Origin: Candidatus Rifleibacteriota bacterium
GTDB lineage: Bacteria; Muiribacteriota; Ozemobacteria; Ozemobacterales; Ozemobacteraceae
Direction: 5' to 3'
Assembly (NCBI GenBank): GCA_015233155.1
Contig: JADFYG010000025.1
Span: forward strand, 17,750-81,749
DNA: 64,000 nt
The position numbers and the translations under genes were made by a program. This document shows positions 10,630 to 19,568 of the stretch, piece by piece (positions within the stretch are counted from its first letter, which is position 1; each line of letters opens with the position of its first letter). The notes under the pieces were generated by a model. That model was not told the origin of the DNA and made no database searches. It saw only the letters and a list, made by a program, of their open reading frames with translations.

Positions 10630-11526
10630 TCAGCCTTTTTGAGTAAGAAAAACACCTGAAATGACAAGAGCAGCGCCAACGAAAAAGGAGATTGGAACGA
10701 TTTCGCCGAGAACCAGCCAACCCATCGCAGTTGCAACAACCGGTTGAAGATTAGAAATAACAGCCACTTTTCCGGTTTCAAGATAGCCCAGGGCCCATGT
10801 CCAGACAAGGTAAGCCACGATGGAAGTCAGGAAAGACTGATAAAACAAGGAGCCAACCCCTGCCATGGATACGTGGGAATAATCCTCGACCAGAAGATGG
10901 GGAATTCCAAGGGGCAAAAAAAGTACGGAGCCGATCGATAAAGAAAGCGCCGTGACATAAAGTGGACGATATTTTTTTAATAATCGCTTATTTATAATCG
11001 TGTAGAAACCCCAGGCAATAACTGCCAACCCTATAAAACCGTCTCCTCTGAGCGTCAGCGCTGAAAGGGAAACACCTTTTTCAAGAAGTATCACCAACAC
11101 ACCAGAAAACCCAAGTGCGATGCCAACGCACTTCAGCAAGGTAATACTCTCACTCAAAAAAACAAAAGACAAAAACATTACCACCATTGGCGTGGTTGCA
11201 TATAATAGCGCTCCATGGGCAGCTGGAGCATCTTTGATTCCATAGAGAAACAAACCCTGATTCAGTGGAACCCCAAGTAAAGCGGCGAGAAAAAAATCGC
11301 CATAATCCTCGCGTCGCGGTAATTGCATCTCGCCCAGAAAGGCTAAAATGGAGATCAGTACAACTCCTGCAAGCAGAAACCTGATGCAACCAAACGAAAT
11401 CGGAGTTAATTCGCGCAACCCTATTTTAGCTACAATGTATGTGGATCCGGTTATCAGTTGACAGGCAACCAGAGACCAAAGGGCCACATTCGCCTGAGAA
11501 GAAATCTCAAATTCAAGATTATTCAT
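10630..11526 (-). CDS. EamA-family (DMT) transporter
   Basis: 298 aa, ten hydrophobic helices, TSFRF-like GSTYIVAKIGLRELTPISFGCIRFLLAG and second EamA repeat. Confidence 0.88.
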   Translation of the reverse strand: MNNLEFEISSQANVALWSLVACQLITGSTYIVAKIGLRELTPISFGCIRFLLAGVVLISILAFLGEMQLPRREDYGDFFLAALLGVPLNQGLFLYGIKDAPAAHGALLYATTPMVVMFLSFVFLSESITLLKCVGIALGFSGVLVILLEKGVSLSALTLRGDGFIGLAVIAWGFYTIINKRLLKKYRPLYVTALSLSIGSVLFLPLGIPHLLVEDYSHVSMAGVGSLFYQSFLTSIVAYLVWTWALGYLETGKVAVISNLQPVVATAMGWLVLGEIVPISFFVGAALVISGVFLTQKG

Positions 11527-11579
11527 TTGTGAGAAATCATTCTATCACCCACCATCCCCAAAAAACGACGAGATTAAGA

Positions 11580-11632
11580 TTAATAGGGGTCAGACCACAT
11601 TAATCAGATTAATGTGGTCTGACACCTATTAA
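11580..11632. repeat. Intergenic palindrome (25-bp arms, one mismatch, 3-nt loop)
   Basis: TTAATAGGGGTCAGACCACATTAAT-CAG-ATTAATGTGGTCTGACACCTATTAA. Confidence 0.9.
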
Positions 11633-11675
11633 TTCACATCTGCGTCAAACTGTGCCATCTGCGGATGGACTCTCC

Positions 11676-12839
11676 CTATGTTGGTAACAGAGCGAGTTTT
11701 TCTTCTTGATGACTGAAGACAACGCCACGTTCCTGTAGTCCATCGACAATGGCCTGGAAAATCTTTGGTTGTCCTCCAAACCGCTCGGGAGGAAAGACTC
11801 CATGACTTTCGAACGAGCCATTCAGTATCAGGCGCGCCATGATCGCGTTGGGGAAGCCGGTCGTCCTGGACATCGAGGAAAAACCTGTCCGCGGATCGTT
11901 CCGATCAAGCAGATCGTAAGTGTGACGAATCCTATCACCTTTATGAGTACCGGTGACCTGAACCCGCATGACGGTAAATTCCTCTTCTCCGGGCTGCAAT
12001 TTCCATTTGGGGAAGAGAAGTCGCGTGGTGAGATCAAGAGGCGCAACGTTATGCCCTTTTACATCGATCGGCGTCTTGGAAAAGAAGCCCGTCTCCCGCA
12101 AAATCCTCATGATTTCAATGTGTCCGGGAAACCGAAGGGTTTTTTCCTTCATGTTGGGACATCGGATAGTATCAATCAATGATCGCAGGCCGTCGGTGTT
12201 GAATGCTTCCAGAGTTCCGACGCCCGGCAGATCGACGAGCTCCGGCTCAGTCAACGCCGGCATGTTGACGATATTTCCATCGCGGACATAACGGGCCGGG
12301 CGTGTGTATTCCTCGAGGACATCGATGGGAGAAAACGGGGCCTTATACTCATATGGCCATGTTCGCACACGTGGAAGGCCGCCCACCAGTATCAGAGCCT
12401 CTTCAAAGGAGTCAAATTCGGCGGCGTGTTTGCCCAGAATAAGATTTGACATTCCTGGCGCAACTCCGCAATCTACAACTGCCGTTACCTTTTTTTTCAC
12501 GGCCAGGCCGTCCAGTTGCAGATAGTCCTCGGGCATGAAGGCGATGTCGGCGAAATTTTTCCCCGACTCGATGACCAGTTTCAGAGTCTGAAATCCAAGA
12601 TATCCTGGAACAGCACCTATTACGAGATCTGCAGGACCGATAAGTTCTCGCACCTTGGCCTGATCGGCCAAATCAGCGATGACTGTTTTCACTGAAGCCC
12701 GCGCAGCAAGTCTGGACAAGACTTCTCCGTCACGATCCGCCACGGTGACACGGAAGGACGACTCACGAGCGAGATCCTCCGCCATTACAGCGCCAACCAT
12801 TCCCGCGCCCAGGACAACGATGCTTTTCTGGTTTCCCAT
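11676..12839 (-). CDS. Saccharopine dehydrogenase family protein
   Basis: 387 aa; Rossmann VVLGAGMVGAVMAEDLAR, DCGVAPGMSNLILG, typical saccharopine reductase-like architecture. Confidence 0.88.
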   Translation of the reverse strand: MGNQKSIVVLGAGMVGAVMAEDLARESSFRVTVADRDGEVLSRLAARASVKTVIADLADQAKVRELIGPADLVIGAVPGYLGFQTLKLVIESGKNFADIAFMPEDYLQLDGLAVKKKVTAVVDCGVAPGMSNLILGKHAAEFDSFEEALILVGGLPRVRTWPYEYKAPFSPIDVLEEYTRPARYVRDGNIVNMPALTEPELVDLPGVGTLEAFNTDGLRSLIDTIRCPNMKEKTLRFPGHIEIMRILRETGFFSKTPIDVKGHNVAPLDLTTRLLFPKWKLQPGEEEFTVMRVQVTGTHKGDRIRHTYDLLDRNDPRTGFSSMSRTTGFPNAIMARLILNGSFESHGVFPPERFGGQPKIFQAIVDGLQERGVVFSHQEEKLALLPT

Positions 12840-13061
12840 GGTTCCTGTTTTCCTTTCCCTTGTTCGGTTCCCGAACCATATTCGTTCCGACTGCGTAGAA
12901 TGTAATATGAGCGGCTCGAATAATCAACCCGCTGGTAGCGGAAATTCAGTCAACCCTGCTTGTCCTTCAGAACCGGGTTTGGTATCCTGAGCCCGCTATA
13001 ATTATTCCTGTCACGCAGATTAGCAGAATGCGTTTTATCTGAATTATCATAGGAGGTTCTT

Positions 13062-13322
13062 GTGGAAGGTTTTGTACCGTCAGTAGTTTGGGCAACTGGC
13101 TTTACTGTACTCGGAGCATTGCTTGGCATATCCGGGCTGTTGTTGGGGGTTTATTTCGTTCCCAGACTGGTGGACAGATTTACGCCACACATCGACGAAG
13201 AAATGGAGATCCTCAAAGGGAATCAGGCCGTTGCCACCTATTTTGGCTGGATCGTTGGTTGTACTATTATTGGAATCAGTCTGATTATTTCCGCGTCGAT
13301 TATTGCCGGAATACATGGGTAG
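13062..13322 (+). CDS. Small membrane protein, DUF350-like
   Basis: 86 aa, two hydrophobic helices with E(M/I)..GNQAVATYFG motif as in DUF350. Confidence 0.55.
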   Translation: MEGFVPSVVWATGFTVLGALLGISGLLLGVYFVPRLVDRFTPHIDEEMEILKGNQAVATYFGWIVGCTIIGISLIISASIIAGIHG

Positions 13323-13359
13323 CGCAGTGCGCCACTTTTTTCCACACTGGGGCGTATGT

Positions 13360-13875
13360 CTAATGCGAAACCGGCGTGGGTGAAGAAGCTGGCGGAGCTG
13401 CTTGTATCGCGGGTTGAGCGACAACTGCCGGCACGGATGGTGGTGATGACTGTGCCGGAGGCGAAGCCGGTGCCGCCTTAGCCGCGTGCTGATCGGGTTT
13501 CTTTCGTTTGGTCGTTCCAGCTTTCTTCTCTCTCACCGGCTGTTCGCTTTCGACCTTGACCGGCTGCTCGCTTTCGACCTTGACCGGCTGCTCGCTTTCG
13601 ACTTTGACCGGGCGAACTGGTTTCGATCTATCTGTCCTCGGCTTTTTTAATTTCACTTTTACTGGCACTTCTGCCGGAGCTACTACGGATGACTCCGCAG
13701 CAATATTATTTTGCCCCTCGACAGTCACTTGAATTGCATGATCTTTAACTGGTTCGGCATCATCAGTGATACATAGCTGACCGCTTTCATCGATCCAGGT
13801 ATGGAATTCCGCAAATGCCGGAATAGCCATACTTATTAAAACTATCATCAGCAAAACTAATCGGCGATTACACAT
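13360..13875 (-). CDS. Secreted DUF4124-like protein with Lys/Pro/Glu repeat region
   Basis: Signal peptide, FHTWIDESGQLCITDDAEP, then three PVKVESEQ repeats and a Pro/Ala-rich tail. Confidence 0.65.
   Translation of the reverse strand: MCNRRLVLLMIVLISMAIPAFAEFHTWIDESGQLCITDDAEPVKDHAIQVTVEGQNNIAAESSVVAPAEVPVKVKLKKPRTDRSKPVRPVKVESEQPVKVESEQPVKVESEQPVREKKAGTTKRKKPDQHAAKAAPASPPAQSSPPSVPAVVAQPAIQAAPPASSPTPVSH
13536..13607 (-). repeat. 24-bp tandem repeat, three units, coding (PVKVESEQ)
   Basis: ccggctgttcgctttcgaccttga / ccggctgctcgctttcgaccttga / ccggctgctcgctttcgactttga. Confidence 0.95.
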
Positions 13876-14044
13876 ACAATATACTTTCAGATATCATCGA
13901 AAAAATAATACCTCAATAACAAGATAAGAAGACAAGAAGTTACGAAATTCAACTACGGAAATAATATACCTGAAGCTTCACTCTCGCAACATTTCTCTTA
14001 TCAATTTATCGAATAAGCACCACCAAAGTTTGAGCAACTCCTTT

Positions 14045-14803
14045 TCATTTCTTCACTCTGCCGAGCAGACGCAGCAATCCATCAAGAATTGTGATTGGAT
14101 GCGGCGGACAGCCTGGAATATACAAATTGACTGGAAGAATATCAGTTATACCGTTGTTCTGTTCCGGGTGATCCCGATACACTCCTCCGCTGATGGCGCA
14201 GGCTCCGACTGCAATGACGAGCTTAGGGGCGGGGACGGCAGCGTAGGTTTTCAGCGTGGCCAGTTTCATGTTCGTCGTGATGGGACCGGTTACAATGAGC
14301 CCATCGGCATGACGTGGCGACGCCACGATATTGATTCCAAATCGGCTGAGATCGAAAACGACGGTAGTGAGAACGTTGACATCGACTTCGCAGCCGTTGC
14401 ATCCGCCGGAACTGACCTGGCGGAGCTTTAACGATCGACCAAATATGCGCATCATTTCTGAATTGAGTTCTGCCGCCAGCTCTATTTCCCGTTGACCTAC
14501 GGTCAGGTGTTCCCGTCTTCGAACAGCAAGACGATGGTCATTTGTAAAATTCAGAGCTCCGCTGGGACAGACTTCGACGCAGGCATTACAGAAAATGCAC
14601 CTCCCGAGGTCGATGCGGATTCCATCCTGATTGGTTATTGCCTCGGTAGGACAAGCTTCTATACAAGCCGCACATTTCTGCCGACATAAATCCGCACGAA
14701 AAGCAGGCAGTCCCCGCAGGCGATCCGGAACGAGTGGCGCCGAATCCGGATAAGAAATCGTTCGATGTCCCTGTTGCCAGCGGGCTCTCAGAATGCTCAG
14801 CAT
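14045..14803 (-). CDS. Ferredoxin + NuoB/HyfI-like small subunit fusion of Ehr-type complex
   Basis: CRQKCAACIEACP and CIFCNACVEVCP [4Fe-4S] motifs followed by SSGGCNGCEVDV, GACAISGG, PGCPPHP proximal-cluster motifs. Confidence 0.9.
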   Translation of the reverse strand: MLSILRARWQQGHRTISYPDSAPLVPDRLRGLPAFRADLCRQKCAACIEACPTEAITNQDGIRIDLGRCIFCNACVEVCPSGALNFTNDHRLAVRRREHLTVGQREIELAAELNSEMMRIFGRSLKLRQVSSGGCNGCEVDVNVLTTVVFDLSRFGINIVASPRHADGLIVTGPITTNMKLATLKTYAAVPAPKLVIAVGACAISGGVYRDHPEQNNGITDILPVNLYIPGCPPHPITILDGLLRLLGRVKK

Positions 14804-14924
14804 TGTTCACCTGCTACGACTACGGAACACAGTTCCTTGAAATTACACAGTATCCGTGCGCATTTACAGGCGATCCACCGGGGCGCCCCTATGCCAGGAA
14901 TGTGTTTTTTATGACAGATCTGGT

Positions 14925-16505
14925 TCATAGATCAAAACCGCAATAAGAGAGATTGAAACTCTTGTTACAGAGAGGAAAATCAGAAATTTCCTGATTGCGC
15001 ATGGCCATCTCCAAACCGATCCAGTTATGGAACGAGGGATCGACAATCTTGTACCGTGCAAATGCTCCGTGCGCATCGGTAACGATCGTGTGACATATCT
15101 CGCCCCGCCATCCTTCGACGAGCGATACGACGAGGGAATCCGGCTCGAGTGTTCGAGACAGATGCGCTGCCTCGGGTTCGATAATTTCTCCCGGCGGGAG
15201 TTGCTGCAGAATCTCCCGCAGGAACAACAGTGAGTTCTGAATCTCTGCCCAGCGTACGAACGCACGGCTTGCGACATCTCCGATTCGCCGCTCAAACGCG
15301 GGCAGTAAAATTTTGGAGGTCCGGTATGCTCCGCGGGGAAAATCCCGGCGTATGTCCTGCTCGCTTCCGCAGGCACGCGCAGCCGGGCCGACCAACCCGA
15401 GTTCAAGACAGACTTTCCGTGATACAACCCCGGTATCCTCAAATCGCGACATCACCGAAGGTGTTTCCCAGAGCACTTCGACAGCCACGTGAACATCTTT
15501 CGAGGCCCGGGAGAGTCCGTCAGTGAGTCTGGTCAGTCTCTCCGAATCGACGTCGAAGCCCACTCCGCCGGGACGGATAAAACTTCGTCCCAGCCTGCTT
15601 CCGCAGATCAAAGCAGTAAGATTCAGAAAGTCTCCGCGAATTCTTCCGCAGTATGAAGCCGTCGGAAGAAATCCGACGTCTCCCGCCAATGCGCCAAGAT
15701 CGCCTGTATGGTTTGCGAGTCGCTCGAGTTCAAGACCGACTGCCCGCAGAACTTTGGCTCGCCTGGAAACCTTGCATCCGCTCAGAGCCTCGATGGCCTG
15801 GCTGTATGCCAGCGTATGACCTACCGTTGTATCTCCCGCGAGAGTCTCCATATGATGCAATGTTCTTCTGTGAGGACCCCCAAGAATGGCTCTTTCGATA
15901 CCGCGATGCTGGTATCCGAGCGATATTTCGAGGTGGAATACATCCTCTCCATGGCATTGAAAACGGAAATGTCCAGGTTCTATAACCCCGGCATGTACTG
16001 GCCCGACAGCTACTTCGTGGATTCCCTCTCCTTCAATGCGAAAGAAATCGGTTACTCCCGGCAGACCAGCTGTGTTAGCTGATATAGGATACCCGTCGTT
16101 CGATCTGAGTGGAGGTTGGAAGCGGACAGGCGTTAATCGTGGATGTCCCTCGGGCAGGACGGACCATTGCTCCGCTATTTCCCGTTCAAACATATGGGCT
16201 TGCGGACAAGTGGGCGTGAGAGCTGGATAGCTTGTGCCTATATCAGTGGATATTACGGTCAATGTTTTTCCGGCGTCATTGGCAAGAATCGCTACCAGTC
16301 TAAGTGGGCGAATGAGCGTCGGTGGCGTCTTGCCGGAAGAGGGGGCCGATCCACTCGTTTCCATGACAAACAGTGAGCTGATTCTTGTACCGTGATGCCC
16401 CGTTTCGACGATATGTCTATGAAATTCATCGAAGGGAACACAAGGTACCCTGGAAAACGGGATAGCCTGGCTGTTTTCGATGGGACAGGCTTTCGCTAAA
16501 CTCAT
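14925..16505 (-). CDS. NuoCD/HyfG-like large subunit lacking [NiFe] ligand cysteines (Ehr large-subunit-like)
   Basis: 526 aa; EISLGYQHRGIERAI, RAKVLRAVGLELERLANHTGDLGALAGDVGFL; L1 position reads METLAGDTTVGHTLAYSQAIE and L2 position reads DPSFHNW (no CxxC in either). Confidence 0.9.
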   Translation of the reverse strand: MSLAKACPIENSQAIPFSRVPCVPFDEFHRHIVETGHHGTRISSLFVMETSGSAPSSGKTPPTLIRPLRLVAILANDAGKTLTVISTDIGTSYPALTPTCPQAHMFEREIAEQWSVLPEGHPRLTPVRFQPPLRSNDGYPISANTAGLPGVTDFFRIEGEGIHEVAVGPVHAGVIEPGHFRFQCHGEDVFHLEISLGYQHRGIERAILGGPHRRTLHHMETLAGDTTVGHTLAYSQAIEALSGCKVSRRAKVLRAVGLELERLANHTGDLGALAGDVGFLPTASYCGRIRGDFLNLTALICGSRLGRSFIRPGGVGFDVDSERLTRLTDGLSRASKDVHVAVEVLWETPSVMSRFEDTGVVSRKVCLELGLVGPAARACGSEQDIRRDFPRGAYRTSKILLPAFERRIGDVASRAFVRWAEIQNSLLFLREILQQLPPGEIIEPEAAHLSRTLEPDSLVVSLVEGWRGEICHTIVTDAHGAFARYKIVDPSFHNWIGLEMAMRNQEISDFPLCNKSFNLSYCGFDL

Positions 16506-18001
16506 GGGGCGTCTCCAATGTCATGGGTGTTGTGGATGACGGCAGCGGCCTGGCGCATTAAGGAATGCAGAGGCTGGGGCATCCAGAGTCCTAGGACTAA
16601 GAGAACGATCAGAGGGGCTGCGACGAGAAGGCGATCGAGCCAGTTGATGGACGCAGAGTCGACATATTCGCCGGGTTTTCCCCAGGCAATCGAGAGGGCG
16701 TGACGAAGAATGCCAACAAAAACTGTACTGATTCCCAACAGGAAAAGAATGACGACCCCGACCCTCTCCCCGTCGACGGCGGCTTTAAGAATCTGGAATT
16801 CGCTCATGAAGACGGAAAACGGAACAACGCCGATAAGCGCCAGAAGACTGGCAAAGATGCCCAGACCCCAGATCGGTGAAATCTTGACGCTGCCAGCCAT
16901 GCGATCCATTTTATAAGTGCCGTAGACTTGTCCAAGGCGGCCTGCGGCGAAAAATGAGAGGGTTTTACTCAGGGAGTGATTCAATGTGTGGAAGAGTGCA
17001 GCGTAGGTTCCTGCCCCGCCGATTCCGAAGCCAAGTGTTATGATTCCGATGTGCTCGACGCTGCAATAAGCCAGAAGTCGTTTGAGATCGTGCTGATGCA
17101 GGATGAATGTCGATGCCAGCAGAATGGAAAAAAGTCCGAATCCTGTCAGGAGTCGGAGAGACCACCCGGTGTTGCCCGTGGTCGCCTCGACGATCGGAAC
17201 GAAGCGCATGATGCAGTAGAGAGCGGCGTTAAGCATAAACCCTGAGAAAATCGCTGAAACCGGTGATGGAGCCTTGCTGTGAGCATCAGGAAGCCATGTA
17301 TGCATTGGGGCAAGACCGGCTTTTGTGCCGTAACCGACCAGCGCGAAGATGAATGCGGCCTTGATCAGGGCAGGTGCCAAAGATTTGGTGTTAGCCATGA
17401 GATTGGTCCAGAGCAGTGCCTGATTGGGATCGAGTGGAAGATCCTTGGCTGCAAGTCGAAGCAAAAGAGTTCCAAGAAAGGCGAAGGCGATGCCGACTGA
17501 ACAGATCAGCAGATATTTCCACATAGCTTCAAGGGATTCGCGGGTCATGTGGACACAGATAAGAAAAGAGGTCAGCAACGTCGTGGCTTCCATGCCCACC
17601 CACATAATGCCGAGATTGTTTGAAATGAGAACGAGTATCATGGCCGCCATAGCCGGAGTCCATAATCCGGAAAAGGTTCTTATCTGGCTGAGAGTGAGAT
17701 AACTGTGCTCTAGTTCCTCACCGAAATACCTGATCGAAAAGAGGGAACTGAGACCAAAGACCATCAGTAGAACCGCAAGGTGAAAAGCGGACAAGGGATC
17801 GAGAAAAAGCCAGTCAGAAAGACCAAAAATAGTTCCCTGAGTGATTGTTCTATGTATGGCTACGGCTCCGAATGCGGCAGTGATCATCACACCAGTCGCC
17901 GATATGAGTAGTGTCAGCCATTTGGAGGCAAAAAACTGAGACACCAATCCCGATACGAGAGGAATGATAACCAGCAAGGACAGGAGCAGTTCGTTACTCA
18001 C
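16502..18001 (-). CDS. HyfF/NuoL-N-type antiporter-like membrane subunit
   Basis: 499 aa; IKAAFIFALVGYGTKAGLAPMHTWLPDAHSKAPSPVSAIFSG and KRLLAYCSVEHIGII; overlaps the next gene by 4 nt. Confidence 0.92.
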   Translation of the reverse strand: MSNELLLSLLVIIPLVSGLVSQFFASKWLTLLISATGVMITAAFGAVAIHRTITQGTIFGLSDWLFLDPLSAFHLAVLLMVFGLSSLFSIRYFGEELEHSYLTLSQIRTFSGLWTPAMAAMILVLISNNLGIMWVGMEATTLLTSFLICVHMTRESLEAMWKYLLICSVGIAFAFLGTLLLRLAAKDLPLDPNQALLWTNLMANTKSLAPALIKAAFIFALVGYGTKAGLAPMHTWLPDAHSKAPSPVSAIFSGFMLNAALYCIMRFVPIVEATTGNTGWSLRLLTGFGLFSILLASTFILHQHDLKRLLAYCSVEHIGIITLGFGIGGAGTYAALFHTLNHSLSKTLSFFAAGRLGQVYGTYKMDRMAGSVKISPIWGLGIFASLLALIGVVPFSVFMSEFQILKAAVDGERVGVVILFLLGISTVFVGILRHALSIAWGKPGEYVDSASINWLDRLLVAAPLIVLLVLGLWMPQPLHSLMRQAAAVIHNTHDIGDAP

Positions 18002-18010
18002 GTGAGTTAA

Positions 18011-18646
18011 TCAACCTTTCAGGCGACTCAGTTCATGCGTGTCGATATGATGGAACGCGCGATTCATGTCTGTGATCAAAACCGTCATGATCAGCACTGC
18101 GAGAAACATGTCCAACAGGACTCCGCTTTCGACGAAGAAGGGGGCATAATAGAGAGTGCCGACACCTATCATGAAAGCTCCGTTTTCCATCACGAGGAAT
18201 CCAACAGCCTGCGAGATGGCCATTTTTCGGCTTATTATCAGAAACTGTCCGGTGAAAATAGAAAACAGGGTTCCGGGAACGAGCAGATGAGATGTATCTG
18301 TTCCGGGAATCGGGAGACGTGTTCCGAGCCAGAGAGAAACTACGAGAGCAACCATCCCGATCAGGAGCGAACCGATCGGACCAACATAAGGCTCGGTCTC
18401 TCTGCTTGTAACAACTATCTTTGTCGTATGGAGCAGAAAGGCGGGAAATACTAACCCCTTCAATAAAAGAGCGCCGAGCCCAATGATGAAGACATCGACG
18501 GAGAGATGGGCCTGGCGTGAGTATAATGCGAAAACTCCAAGGATGACTCCCTGGACGGCTGTCCAGGAGATGAGCGACTCGATACGACCGGTCGCCAGAA
18601 GCCGCACGTTGATCAGTATCACCAGGACGATCAGAAAATCAAACAT
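18011..18646 (-). CDS. HyfE-like membrane subunit
   Basis: 211 aa hydrophobic; SWTAVQGVILGVFALYSRQAHLSVDVFIIGLGALLLKGLVFPAFL. Confidence 0.85.
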   Translation of the reverse strand: MFDFLIVLVILINVRLLATGRIESLISWTAVQGVILGVFALYSRQAHLSVDVFIIGLGALLLKGLVFPAFLLHTTKIVVTSRETEPYVGPIGSLLIGMVALVVSLWLGTRLPIPGTDTSHLLVPGTLFSIFTGQFLIISRKMAISQAVGFLVMENGAFMIGVGTLYYAPFFVESGVLLDMFLAVLIMTVLITDMNRAFHHIDTHELSRLKG

Positions 18647-18666
18647 GAAGCATTACTCTCCAACGC

Positions 18667-19566
18667 TCATTGAATCAGGAATCCGATAACCGAGAAAATG
18701 CACGCCCCAACCAGGAGTTGTGGAACCTGCAAGAGTCGCAGTCGGGCCATGATTGAGCCGACGATCCCAATGATGACAGCCAAACAAATTAGTCCGAGAC
18801 ACATGGCGGAAATGTCGATTCCCGGGATTCCGGTGCGTACGGGAATGGCGATTCCAACTATGACGGAGCCGAGTATCCAGAGTTTGAGGGCTGCCGCGTA
18901 TTCGATGAATCCAAAGTCTACGCCGCTGTGATCAAGTACCATCACTTCATGGATCATAGTGAGTTCTAGATGAGTGGAAGGGTCATCAACCGGAATGCGT
19001 GAGTTCTCGGCAAGGAAGACCAGAAACAGTCCGACGACAACCAGAGCGAGAGAACCGACGTGAGTCTGCCAAAGGTTGATATTAATGCCATGGATGAGCT
19101 GATCAAGAGAGAGAGTTCCGGTCAGACGCGCTATTGTTGCCAGACCGAAGAAAAATGCGGGTTCAGCCAGAGCGGAAAAGGACATCTCGCGACTGGCTCC
19201 CATTCCTTCAAAAGCGCTTCCTGTATCCATCGCGGCAATGACGGTAAAGAATCTATGCAGGGACAACAGATAGATCAGAAAAATCAGATCGCCATGGAAG
19301 GAAACCATGGCGGGCATGTTTCCCAGCGGTAAAAAAATCAGACACAGAATGCCGATAGTCAACCCAATCGCTGGCCCGGCACGAAATACCCAGGTTGTCG
19401 TTTCACTGAAAACGGCTCCTTTGCGAAAGAGTCTGGCGAGATCATGATATGGCTGGATGACGGGAGGCCCCTGTCTTCCGGCAAAAAAGGCCTGGGTTTT
19501 CATGATAATCCCCTGCAAAAGCGGAGCAAAGAGCAGCGCCAACAGCGGATGGAGAAGCCTGATCAT
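18667..19566 (-). CDS. HyfC/NuoH-like membrane subunit
   Basis: 299 aa; GIIMKTQAFFAGRQGPPVIQPYHDLARLFRKGAV, MGASREMSFSALAEPAFF, DDPSTHLELTMIHEVMVLDHSG. Confidence 0.92.
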   Translation of the reverse strand: MIRLLHPLLALLFAPLLQGIIMKTQAFFAGRQGPPVIQPYHDLARLFRKGAVFSETTTWVFRAGPAIGLTIGILCLIFLPLGNMPAMVSFHGDLIFLIYLLSLHRFFTVIAAMDTGSAFEGMGASREMSFSALAEPAFFFGLATIARLTGTLSLDQLIHGININLWQTHVGSLALVVVGLFLVFLAENSRIPVDDPSTHLELTMIHEVMVLDHSGVDFGFIEYAAALKLWILGSVIVGIAIPVRTGIPGIDISAMCLGLICLAVIIGIVGSIMARLRLLQVPQLLVGACIFSVIGFLIQ

Positions 19567-19568
19567 GA

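Noticed and set aside
13536-13607. Short CRISPR-like array
   Set aside because: Units are directly contiguous with no spacers, and they are in-frame coding repeats.
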